Shown here piece by piece: positions 41,189 to 48,250 of a stretch of DNA of 64,000 nt. The notes beneath the pieces are model-generated. The model had not been told where the DNA came from and did no database searches. It saw nothing but the letters and a program-made list of their open reading frames with translations. The stretch's first letter is position 1, and each line of letters opens with the position of its first letter. A program made the translations under genes and the position numbers. This DNA is from Pantoea sp. GTDB lineage: Bacteria; Pseudomonadota; Gammaproteobacteria; Enterobacterales; Enterobacteriaceae. The stretch is from NCBI RefSeq assembly GCF_028283705.1, contig NZ_JAPWKD010000012.1, positions 62,001 to 126,000 of the forward strand. The letters run 5' to 3'.

Positions 41189-41467
41189 ATGAAAGATTAT
41201 TATAAGATTGATTTGGAAACCTTTATGCAAAATAACAAACTGTTAATTGCTGAGATTAAAAGCAAAGCACCAGTTTATGCTGATGATATGGGTATGGATG
41301 AAGTGCAATATATTAACCGCGAAATAAAACGTGCTCATCTGGAATATATTGAAAGTCTGGGTATAAAAGATCCTTACGAGTATTACATTACTCAACACGA
41401 AGAAGATCGCTATCTTGCCGACCAACTTATCGCACAACACCGTAAAGCACTGCGCCCCGCTTCTTAA
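41189..41467 (+). CDS. Hypothetical 92-aa protein, helical and charged
   Basis: I do not recognise this protein. It begins MKDYYKIDLETFMQNNK, is rich in Lys, Glu, Asp and Tyr, and is predicted largely alpha-helical by eye. It has no signal peptide and no cysteines. The ATG at 41189 follows GAGGGAG by 6 bp. The frame is open upstream to 41111 but the extension lacks a ribosome site. Its codon use is more AT-rich than its core neighbours. A Fur-like box lies upstream. Confidence 0.7.
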   Translation: MKDYYKIDLETFMQNNKLLIAEIKSKAPVYADDMGMDEVQYINREIKRAHLEYIESLGIKDPYEYYITQHEEDRYLADQLIAQHRKALRPAS

Positions 41468-41527
41468 CCCCCGGCATGGTTGCCACACAAACAGCGCGGC
41501 AACCTGCTGCAGAGGATTAGTCATTAG

Positions 41528-41695
41528 CTAGCGCGTGATAAAGAAAATCGCGGCCATAAAGCCCAGAAATAATACCGCAAAGGTAATGAAACCCAGTCGT
41601 GGCGATTTAGCCCGGCCAACCAGCGCGGAAATAAACACCGATAATAAGGTTAATGTGACAATCATCACCCAGAGAAGGTATTGCGTATTTGCCAT
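41528..41695 (-). CDS. Small two-helix membrane protein (55 aa), hypothetical
   Basis: An ATG-initiated frame of 55 codons begins MANTQYLLWVMIVTLTLLS. There are two hydrophobic helices, about 6-24 and 35-52, joined by a basic loop GRAKSPRLG, giving a hairpin with the loop likely cytoplasmic. AAGGA lies 6 bp before the ATG. I do not recognise the family. It has a good ribosome site and consistent topology, so it is probably real. Confidence 0.7.
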   Translation of the reverse strand: MANTQYLLWVMIVTLTLLSVFISALVGRAKSPRLGFITFAVLFLGFMAAIFFITR

Positions 41696-41791
41696 GTAGG
41701 ATCCTTATAAGCAGGCAACATCAATAAAGCGCCATTTTATACCATTTTTTTGCCCGGCTGGCTCTCAGGATATTTGCGGTTGGACAGCTAT

Positions 41792-42127
41792 CTATGATGC
41801 ATTGTGGCAACGTACTGCTTCCAGCGCCTCCAGTTGCTGCAATCGTTCGGTGGCCTTTTGGTTGGCTCTGGCTTTAGCAATCCCGTTGCCGATACCAAAA
41901 TCCCCCACAAAGCCAATCACCGTTAACGCATCAAACTGCCCGGTCTTCGCGATCTGCTGCTGAACATCATGGCTTTTGGCTATTTCCTGCTGCAATGTTG
42001 CGCAATCATCATTTTTAGCTTCTTCATCACTTACCTTTGCGGATTGTGGGTACTGTTTCAGAGCGCATCCGCTAAGCAGCAGGATGATGAAAAGGCAAGC
42101 AGGCTTGTACATTGCGGTTCTTCTCAT
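41792..42127 (-). CDS. Small lipoprotein, hypothetical
   Basis: A lipoprotein of about 111 aa. From the ATG at 42127 the signal peptide reads MRRTAMYKPACLFIILLLSGC with a lipobox cysteine at 21. Alternative in-frame starts are 42142 and 42112. The mature region is charged (EEAKNDDCATLQQEIAKS) and ends with the glycine-rich VIGFVGDFGIGNGIAKARANQ segment and LQQLEALEAVRC. Two further cysteines may pair. Function unknown. Confidence 0.75.
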   Translation of the reverse strand: MRRTAMYKPACLFIILLLSGCALKQYPQSAKVSDEEAKNDDCATLQQEIAKSHDVQQQIAKTGQFDALTVIGFVGDFGIGNGIAKARANQKATERLQQLEALEAVRCHNAS

Positions 42128-42185
42128 CTTGATCGACGCCATCTATATGGCTGGTTTGACGTTAAGCTAACATAGCGAAAAGATC

Positions 42186-42201
42186 CTAATCGAGTGATTA
42201 G
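42186..42201. promoter_or_regulatory. Palindromic operator-like dyad upstream of the lipoprotein gene
   Basis: CTAATC-GAGT-GATTAG is a perfect 6-bp inverted repeat, 58 bp upstream of the lipoprotein start. It fits a dimeric regulator site, but no regulator can be named. Confidence 0.35.
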
Positions 42202-42285
42202 CATCATCAGACAGGTTTTGTTTATCTCCGGCAGTGTTCCGGGGGCGTCGAACAGGTATCACACAAATCGTGGGTAAAAAAGGAA

Positions 42286-42312
42286 AAAGGCCGCATTTCT
42301 GCGGCCTTTGCC
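42286..42312 (-). terminator. Minus-strand terminator in the accessory gap
   Basis: On the minus strand AAAGGCCGC / GCGGCCTTT with a 6-nt loop is followed by TTCCTTTTTT. It lies about 290 bp beyond the end of the 395-aa gene at 42598, so it ends that transcript or a separate minus-strand RNA. Confidence 0.75.
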
Positions 42313-42323
42313 AATAATTAGTA

Positions 42324-42375
42324 CCCCACCCGGCGCTTATCTCCGGCACTCTCTATGGCTTAGCTCTTGAAGGGG
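42324..42375. repeat. Copy B of the about 55-nt repeat
   Basis: This copy shares the 22-bp core (42330-42351) with copy A and TTAGCTCT (42360-42367). Its ends are CCCC and GGGG. Compared with copy A, one end pair changes from T-A to C-G together, which keeps pairing. A 12-bp partial copy of the core (TTATCTCCGGCA) also occurs at 42222-42233. Otherwise the 42128-42597 interval holds the dyad and terminator above and no gene I can support. Confidence 0.6.
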
Positions 42376-42597
42376 CGAGTAAATTATCTAAGATTTATCC
42401 TAAAAATATAGCCCCACAACCAGAGTTTTACTCGCGTTCGTGAAGTTAGTCACAACCATTTGGTATGAGGCGTTCCGTCGTTGCTGAAGTGACGATGAGC
42501 GGACATGGTTCAAGTGCATCATTATTGACTGCGCGGCTACCATCAGGCTTAGGTCAAAAGGACAATTATCCAGTTGAAGAACGGGTTATCAAAAGAC

Positions 42598-43785
42598 TCA
42601 ATTCTTAATCCGAGCACGCATTTTATCTATTTCACCTAAATAATATTCCCCGATATTAAAGAAATTAACATCATGTGTCATCGCTTCTGAAATGGCTGAA
42701 GCGACGCGTTGTCTAAAGGAGTCTAAAAAGAGAAAATAACCATCCATAGAAGTCACATGATGAATGTTTGACGCTCCAAGTGCATCAAGAATGTAATTAT
42801 TGAAATTTTTGAAAAAAGGATACAGTGGGACATTTTTATCTATCGTGAAAATTTCATGAAGCTCTGTAAGATTACGAATATATAACTCGCATTTAAAGCT
42901 ATAGGAATACGTTGAAAACTGAACTTTAGAGAAATCGAAATGACTTGCATAGTTAACCAGAGCAATAATGGTTTTACCGAGACTAAGATTAGTCGTTAAG
43001 TTCACCCTCGTATCAACTTCACAAAAAGTACAAAGTGCATTTACCACATCGGAAAGAAACACAAAGTCATTATGCAAGTCAACCACATTCAGTACAATAA
43101 ACTTACCTGCAAATATGATGTCTCCATCCTTTGCAGCTCTCTCAACCGTTAACATTAGCAGAGAATGGAGAGTAGATATGTCATCAACCAACACATGAGG
43201 TGAGTCGATGTATTCTCCTGATTTCATCTTAGAATTGATACTTTCCCCGCAGTTGAGTATATCTTTTAATGATCCGGCTTTCACAGATGTCAAATCTACC
43301 TTTGTGTCGCACTGAGAGAACGAGTTATTTGTGAAGATTTTTTTGTAAAAAATCATCCTGGATTTAAATGCAAAGTTATTAAATGCATCAACTTCCGCCT
43401 TATCCAGCAGGTCATTAAACATTAACTGATGCATCCTAAACTTTTCAAAATTCATTCTTTCCAGCTGAAAACGCATAAAATTCTCATTCTTTTTAGCCGT
43501 TTCCTGATCCGTCATAGATCGTTTTTTTGCCTCATCGGAGAGCTGTCTATTTTGAAAAATTGCAAATAACAGTGCGGCTAAAGCAGCGACTGCACCACTT
43601 AAAGTAAATAACCCAGAAAGCAAAGAACCAAAATCTGACCATTTCCCAGAGTCACGAGAAACGCCTTCTAAAGAGAACGTAACAGGTATTCCCGTAACAT
43701 ACTCTCGATATAGGTATAGAACCACCAAAGGGAAAATTAACGTAATAAGTAAAACGAAGCCCAAAATTAAATATTCTTTACGCAT
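42598..43785 (-). CDS. Two-TM protein with cytoplasmic helical domain, abortive-infection-like
   Basis: This 395-aa protein has TM helices at about 5-26 and 57-77, joined by a short periplasmic loop with W-x-x-FGSLLSGLF (49-60). A coiled region (about 78-125, QLSDEAKKRSMTDQETAKK) and a long cytoplasmic domain follow. This layout, W-x2-F-G-S just before TM2 then a charged helix and an F/L-rich domain, resembles putative phage abortive infection proteins and two-TM effectors of some retrons. No reverse transcriptase is nearby. The ATG at 43785 has AGGA upstream; the frame is open to 43878. AT-rich codon use differs from the core genes. Function is inference. Confidence 0.6.
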   Translation of the reverse strand: MRKEYLILGFVLLITLIFPLVVLYLYREYVTGIPVTFSLEGVSRDSGKWSDFGSLLSGLFTLSGAVAALAALLFAIFQNRQLSDEAKKRSMTDQETAKKNENFMRFQLERMNFEKFRMHQLMFNDLLDKAEVDAFNNFAFKSRMIFYKKIFTNNSFSQCDTKVDLTSVKAGSLKDILNCGESINSKMKSGEYIDSPHVLVDDISTLHSLLMLTVERAAKDGDIIFAGKFIVLNVVDLHNDFVFLSDVVNALCTFCEVDTRVNLTTNLSLGKTIIALVNYASHFDFSKVQFSTYSYSFKCELYIRNLTELHEIFTIDKNVPLYPFFKNFNNYILDALGASNIHHVTSMDGYFLFLDSFRQRVASAISEAMTHDVNFFNIGEYYLGEIDKMRARIKN

Positions 43786-43958
43786 TTTATTCCTATTAAT
43801 GAATTGCTTGCCGATCCACTGGTGGACAGCTCCAGAGTGTATCCATACCTTGTTTGTAATAATGTACTCAATATGCACACATAAGAAAACATTAACGAAA
43901 TCCTGTGCAAGCTAATCTACATTGGCACCCTTTTCGCGACAAATCTGGCTGATGATTC

Positions 43959-44288
43959 TCCCAGGTGAGAACGGAAACCGGCGATTATCCGGCGGATACC
44001 ACGACGTTAAAACCTGCCACCGGCTTTGATAAATGGGACGGGGAAAAGTGGGTAACAGATGCGGATGCGCAGAAACAGGCCGATGTGGCAGAAGCCGATA
44101 ATCAGAAGATTACGCTCATCAGCAGCGCCAATACCACGATCCAGGCATGGCAGACGCAGCTGATGCTCGGCATCATTACCGATGCTGATAAAGAAAAGCT
44201 GACCGAATGGATGAAATATATTCAGGATGTTCAGGCAGTGGTTACTGTCGCCGCCCCAGATATTGTCTGGCCGGATAAGCCCGCATAA
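43959..44288 (+). pseudogene. Tail fibre assembly protein (P2 gpG / Tfa-like), 3' remnant
   Basis: The remaining 107 or so codons include TGDYPADTTTLKPATGFDKW, DGEKWVTDADAQKQADVAEA and a helical end QTQLMLGIITDADKEKLTEW, the C-terminal domain of phage tail fibre assembly chaperones. An in-frame stop lies at 43953-43955 and the N-terminal 80-90 residues are missing, so this is a 5'-truncated relic. A GTG at 43965 could start a short product, but no ribosome site is convincing. Confidence 0.8.
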
Positions 44289-44312
44289 AAAAAATGCCCC
44301 CGTTATAGCGGG
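44284..44312 (-). terminator. Terminator for the toxin-immunity cassette
   Basis: On the minus strand a stem GCCCCCG / CGGGGGC with a 6-nt loop is followed by ATTTTTTTT, about 35 bp after the immunity gene stop. It lies just past the tail fibre assembly stop on the other strand. Confidence 0.85.
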
Positions 44313-44345
44313 GGCGCTTATGCGCATAGCCGGGAAATCAGAATG

Positions 44346-44786
44346 TTATTCCGGCCAGGTTATCATTTCATCCAGGCGTCTGAGGATGTCCGGGAAGTGG
44401 CTTTCATTAATGCCAAATTCGCCCTTTATCTGAACGCTATCCGCATGTTCTTCAGGGCGCAGAACATATTCAACAATCACTGCATCATCACCTGTGACTT
44501 TCCGCAGAACCATATTCAGCTGATTAAGCTGGCTGCGAAAACTGAATGATTTAATTTCCTGCTGAGCCATCACAGCCTTGTAATGCACGGAAAACTGATT
44601 GCGCAGTTCCCTGAGTTCGCCGACTGTAAACTCAGTCTGAAACTGTACTTTCACCCCGCTGACGGAAAACTCCACGAAAAACTTAATCCAGTCCCAGAGG
44701 TGATTAACCGGGTCGGCTTCGTCATCCACGACACGCTCGAAAGGTGAGACCGCGAAGACGAATTCTTCATTTCTGATATCAAACAT
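44346..44786 (-). CDS. Putative immunity protein (WapI-like) of the prophage cassette
   Basis: A 146-aa soluble acidic protein beginning MFDIRNEEFVFAVSPFERVV, without signal peptide or cysteines. It starts 17 bp after the toxin gene, on the same strand, behind AGGAAA. The pattern of a DPVNHLWDWIKFFVEF-type segment near residue 27-42 and a beta-rich first half reminds me of the WapI family of immunity proteins; this is from memory and not certain. Toxin-then-immunity order supports the role. Confidence 0.55.
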   Translation of the reverse strand: MFDIRNEEFVFAVSPFERVVDDEADPVNHLWDWIKFFVEFSVSGVKVQFQTEFTVGELRELRNQFSVHYKAVMAQQEIKSFSFRSQLNQLNMVLRKVTGDDAVIVEYVLRPEEHADSVQIKGEFGINESHFPDILRRLDEMITWPE

Positions 44787-44803
44787 GCGTACTTTCCTGC
44801 CGG

Positions 44804-45473
44804 TTAATCAAAATATTTAAAATGGGTAATCGTCCAGTCTGATTCCCGCACCACAACCTCAAGAGTGTACTTCTTATACTCGGTGACATTTCTCTTACGA
44901 TTCAGTTTATACATCTCAGTTTCGTAGCGAAACATCCCTTCCCCGTTACGAGGATCAGCCATACGTCTACCATAACGGATGGCTTTTTCGTGAATATGTA
45001 ATGGAACATAGCGCCCCGGTTCGTACATATGCCGGGCGGCTGTTTCAGTCATTTTAATGTTACGGGCAGATAACCCGGTTTTAAGCCGGGCACGGAGAAA
45101 CATGATTGTCGCCTGGCTGAGTTTCGCGCTGACAGCCGAACGCGTACCCGCTTCAAACAGCACACGCCCCGCACGGAAAATACGGAAGACGCCAAAAGCA
45201 ATGAGCCCAATATCGGTTGGATCTATCAGGGGTGTTTCAAGAGGGGGCTTCTTCCAGCCTTAGAAAATGTCCCTGCGTGTCGTAAATCTGCCACAGTCCC
45301 GGAGCCTGGGCGACTGAATAGCCTATGCACATGCCGCTGGTTTCATCCAGCACGGGTTGTGCATTGTGTGGCAACGTCCGGGGGTGGACTTCAAAAAAGA
45401 CATCAGCCGGTAAAGGCGACTGGAAGGTGTAATACCTGCCGGGTTCTTTCGTTGCGGTTCCTGCAATCATCAT
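44804..45473 (-). pseudogene. Polymorphic toxin gene interrupted by one frameshift
   Basis: Two frames make one protein. The first (45473 down to the TGA at 45239-45237) encodes MMIAGTATKEPGRYYTFQ ... FLRLEEAPS. The second continues ETPLIDPTDIGLIAFGVFR and ends at 44804. The total of 670 nt is 3n+1, so removing one T at the junction gives a 222-aa product. The C-terminal part (ARHMYEPGRYVPLHI...AIRYGRRM...LEVVVRESDWTITHFKYF) resembles DUF4258-like RNase toxin domains. The start ATG follows GAGGGA. Confidence 0.65.
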
Positions 45474-45630
45474 CGTTCCCTCATTTTCAACTGGTTGTTT
45501 GTAGTACCAGTGGATATCAGAGCGATAGCTCAAGAGTAACTGCCCGCTGAGCAATCAGCAAACTTCTATCACATGCCCCGCCCCGCCCGGGCTGCCACCC
45601 TGAGCACACCTTTAACCAGGAGTGCAACAG

Positions 45631-45920
45631 ATGGCAGATTATCATCACGGTGTCCGCGTCACTGAAGTAAACGACGGCACGCGCACCGTATCCACCGTAT
45701 CCACCGCAATCGTCGGCATGGTCTGCACCGCTGGTGATGCGGATGCGGCTACTTTCCCGCTGAATGAGCCGGTGCTCATCACCAACGTGCAGGGCGCAGT
45801 CGGCAAGGCGGGCGTCAAAGGCACGCTGGCCGCAGCGTTGCAGGCGATTGCCGACCAGTCGAAACCCGTCACCGTTGTGGTGCGCGTGGCCGAAGGCGAC
45901 GACGAAGCCGAAACCACGTC
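45631..45920 (+). pseudogene. P2 FI-like tail sheath protein, 5' remnant
   Basis: About 97 codons, beginning [20 protein letters not shown] and including [20 protein letters not shown] and [18 protein letters not shown], are the N terminus of P2-type contractile tail sheath protein. Similarity stops after GDDEAETTS. The full protein should be near 390 aa. The ATG at 45631 keeps an AGGAG site. Beyond the junction the frame runs on for about 50 codons in the wrong frame of gene D. Confidence 0.85.
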
Positions 45921-46172
45921 CAACAGACGGTCTATTCCAGCAAAGCCACGGCCATGCGCGCCGCCAAAGCGAAGTGGGAGAAGCTGCAACGCGGTGTTGC
46001 CGAGTTCTCGATCACCCTGGCAATGGGCCGGGCTGATCTTTACCCGAAAACCCCGGTTGCGGTGAGCGGATTTAAATCAGTGATTGATGCACAGCCGTGG
46101 CTCATCAGCAAAGTCACGCATAGCCTGAGCGGCAGCGGTTACACCAGGGTGATACAGAGGGCGACAGGATAA
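45921..46172 (+). pseudogene. P2 gpD-like late control / tail protein, 3' remnant
   Basis: Starting at about 45921 a different frame reads [20 protein letters not shown] and then [20 protein letters not shown] and SGFKSVIDAQPWLISKVTHS, the C-terminal region of P2-type gene D. It ends GYTRVIQRATG, shorter and different from the usual tail, so the 3' end is damaged too. No start codon or ribosome site of its own. Confidence 0.85.
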
Positions 46173-46221
46173 GCACCAACTCATTGATTTTACGATAAGT
46201 TATTGATGATAAACAGCAGAC

Positions 46222-46321
46222 AAAAAAAGACCGAATACGATTCCTGTATCCGGTCCAGGGAAATGGCTCTTGAAGAGCCGTGCGCTAAAAGTTGGCATTA
46301 ATGCAGGCGAGGTCGCCTTGC
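46222..46321 (-). ncRNA. sdsR: Small RNA SdsR (RyeB)
   Basis: The minus strand reads GCAAGGCGACCTCGCC at the 5' end, then TGCATTAATGCCAACTTTTA, GCGCACGGCTCTTCAAGAGC, CATTTCCCTGGACCGGATAC and AGGAATCGTATTCGGTC, then seven T. This closely matches E. coli SdsR (about 104 nt) including the terminator stem GACCGGATAC / GTATTCGGTC. SdsR is an Hfq-dependent, sigmaS-dependent sRNA that represses ompD-like porins, tolC and mutS in relatives. It lies between pphA and yebY, the same site as in E. coli. The antisense partner ryeA would read rightward across it. Confidence 0.93.
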
Positions 46322-46459
46322 CTTTTAAAGGTAGACCACAGGTGATTATTTTCCAGCCAACCATCACATCAGGGAAGGAAAGCTGCCGACTCTGTGATCG
46401 CGACGGCAGAATAGCGCAGGAAGGTGGCGTAGCGGGTTGCCACGCCTCTCAGACAGGAA

Positions 46460-46804
46460 TTACTGACTGCACAGCGCCTGAGCGCGGGCGATAATTGGCT
46501 CGAGACTCATCTTCTGTCCCGGGTGGGCTTTGTCTTCCGTCTGAATTGAACTGATGGATTCCGTGGTGCCACGGCCCGATTTCTGGTTTGCTTCGGCTTT
46601 GTCATTCAACGGGTACTGCAACAGCGTGCTGGGGTTGATGGCGAACAACGCACCATCCTTCTCACAGCTCAGCATCACTTCTTCACGCGTGAACGGCCAT
46701 TTGTCTTTGCCAATCTCAAAACGGCTGATGGTAATAATCTGTGCCGCCATCGCCTGGCTGCACAGGGTCAGCAGCACACAAGCTGGAATCAGTTTCTTCA
46801 GCAA
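46460..46804 (-). CDS. yebY: YebY (DUF2511) exported protein
   Basis: An exported protein of about 114 aa beginning MLKKLIPACVLLTLCSQAMA (signal peptide cleaved before AQ), from TTG at 46804 with GAGG 9 bp upstream. An ATG at 46822 in frame would add six acidic residues before the signal peptide and has no ribosome site. The mature domain ISRFEIGKDKWPFTREEVML-SCEKDGALFAINPSTLLQYP matches E. coli YebY. It is the last gene of the yobA-yebZ-yebY set, probably linked to copper handling. Confidence 0.85.
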   Translation of the reverse strand: MLKKLIPACVLLTLCSQAMAAQIITISRFEIGKDKWPFTREEVMLSCEKDGALFAINPSTLLQYPLNDKAEANQKSGRGTTESISSIQTEDKAHPGQKMSLEPIIARAQALCSQ

Positions 46805-46840
46805 AATGTCGTCCTCATACATTCAATCGGTATAGATGAT

Positions 46841-47722
46841 TCAGGCTGGAGCCAGCGTGGCAAACACGCTAACCAGCCCGATAACAACAACCGCCAACAG
46901 CAGTTCAAACTGCGTCAGGCGAATAAAAATTGTGGCTGCGCGACTGCCCGCCAGGCGAAAACGCGGCACCAGCCAGTAACGGTTGATCACCGCAACGGTC
47001 ACCATCAACATTACTAACAACACCTTAGCAATCAGCAACTCACTCCACGGCGTTTGGTGCCATTGCAGCGGTGGGCCGGCAATCAACAGGCTATTGAAAA
47101 TGCCCGTTAACAACGCCAGCGCTACGGCTAAATGCCCATAGCGGGAAAAACGCATCATGCTGCGGATGGCATCGGTGCGGTGCGCTATCTTGCGGGCTTC
47201 ACGCATCAGCAGCAGCAGTGGCAGCAGGCCCCCACTCCAGAATGCTGCCGATATCAGATGTAATGCATGATTGGTTTGTTGCAACGTACCCTGCCAGCCA
47301 TCGTGCATCGCAGCATGCCCTACCCCGGCTAACGTGATCAGCTGCAATAATCCGGTCAGCAACAACAATTGCTGTCGCACGTTGCCGCGCAGCAGGAATG
47401 CCAGCACGCTGAGTAAGGCAAACAGGATCTCCCAGCGCCACACCTGGCCAAAACGCGTCGCTAAAACCGCCAGCCAGGTATCGCTATCTACAACGTTATG
47501 CCAGTCACCACTCATCAGGCCCGTTTGCGTCGCGAGCATCAGCACGGCGCTGAATAAACTTACTACCGCACTTAACTTCAGGATGGCTGACAGGCGTTGC
47601 GCCAGTATTGGACGGAAACGCTTCGGTGCCAGCAGTGCGGTGTAGAACGCGCTGCCGGTGAGCAACAACGCGGATAGAAAGTGGAATACCCGCAGGCTGA
47701 TCCACAGCGTACCCAGGCTCAT
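46841..47722 (-). CDS. yebZ: CopD-family membrane protein YebZ
   Basis: A 293-aa copper-resistance D domain protein with about eight TM helices. The N-terminal region has FHFLSALLLTGSAFYTALL, and histidines suited to metal binding occur in GVGHAAMHDGW and NHALHLISAAFWSGGLLPLL. CopC/CopD pairs import or sequester periplasmic copper. The ATG shares a base with the yobA stop, so the pair is co-translated. Confidence 0.92.
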   Translation of the reverse strand: MSLGTLWISLRVFHFLSALLLTGSAFYTALLAPKRFRPILAQRLSAILKLSAVVSLFSAVLMLATQTGLMSGDWHNVVDSDTWLAVLATRFGQVWRWEILFALLSVLAFLLRGNVRQQLLLLTGLLQLITLAGVGHAAMHDGWQGTLQQTNHALHLISAAFWSGGLLPLLLLMREARKIAHRTDAIRSMMRFSRYGHLAVALALLTGIFNSLLIAGPPLQWHQTPWSELLIAKVLLVMLMVTVAVINRYWLVPRFRLAGSRAATIFIRLTQFELLLAVVVIGLVSVFATLAPA

Positions 47723-48099
47723 TATTTCACGCTAAATGTATAACTGCCTTTGGTTTTATGACCATCTACCGAGAGCACGTGCCAGTTTACCTGATAGCTG
47801 CCGGCAGGCAGCGGCTGACTGAGCGGAACAATCAGCTGATCATGTTGCTTATCATTGAGCGTGGCCTTATCTGCTGGCACGACCTGATTCTGCGCATTAC
47901 GGATCTCCACGCCACTAAAAGCGGGTTCAACATCTTCCGTAAAGGTCAGCGTTAGCGCTTGCGGTGAGGTTTCAACGGTTGATTTGTCAGCTGGAACCGG
48001 CGTTTTAAGGTGAGCATGGGCCAGGGCAAACTGACTAAATGCCAGCGTGGATGATGCCAGCAACAGCGCCGCAATGCGGGTTAAGGTCGTCTTCTTCAT
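47722..48099 (-). CDS. yobA: CopC-family periplasmic copper-binding protein YobA
   Basis: A 125-aa secreted CopC-like protein. The signal peptide is MKKTTLTRIAALLLASSTLAFSQFALAH, and after cleavage the mature protein begins HAHLKTPVPADKSTV. The N-terminal histidine of the mature protein is a copper ligand in CopC proteins. FTEDVEPAFSGVEI and the C-terminal WHVLSVDGHKTKGSYTFSVK are family features. First gene of the yobA-yebZ-yebY operon. Confidence 0.93.
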   Translation of the reverse strand: MKKTTLTRIAALLLASSTLAFSQFALAHAHLKTPVPADKSTVETSPQALTLTFTEDVEPAFSGVEIRNAQNQVVPADKATLNDKQHDQLIVPLSQPLPAGSYQVNWHVLSVDGHKTKGSYTFSVK

Positions 48100-48250
48100 C
48101 AGGTCATCTCTTTATTGCGGCAATCCACCGCAGGCGTGGCAGCAGGATACGCTGCTGATCTTCGGGTGTCGAGACCTGCAATGCGATCCCTTTTCCCTTG
48201 ATCCTTAACGATGAAAACATTACTTTTGCCCCTGTTAACAGGAGAAAAGC

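Larger units (their letters stand above)
43955..46221 (+). mobile_element. Deleted P2-like prophage remnant next to sdsR
   Basis: Remaining pieces, in P2 order, are the tail-fibre assembly 3' end, a moron cassette on the opposite strand, the tail sheath FI 5' end, and the late control D 3' end. Integrase, repressor, capsid, lysis and most tail genes are absent. The right edge falls directly before the sdsR terminator. The left edge is unclear; it may be near 43955, where the tail-fibre assembly frame is cut by a stop. Confidence 0.8.

Noticed and set aside
42465..42608. A 47-codon plus-strand frame starting ATG at 42465
   Set aside because: It has no ribosome site, overlaps the end of the 395-aa gene, and shows no recognisable protein pattern.
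40680..46221. A retron or reverse-transcriptase system around the two-TM gene
   Set aside because: No reverse transcriptase motif (YADD-type) is encoded anywhere in the window.
43879..46221. A second copy of the sdsR 3' end marking the left attachment site
   Set aside because: I looked for the GACCGAATACGATTCC pattern to the left of the remnant and did not find one, so no att pair is claimed.
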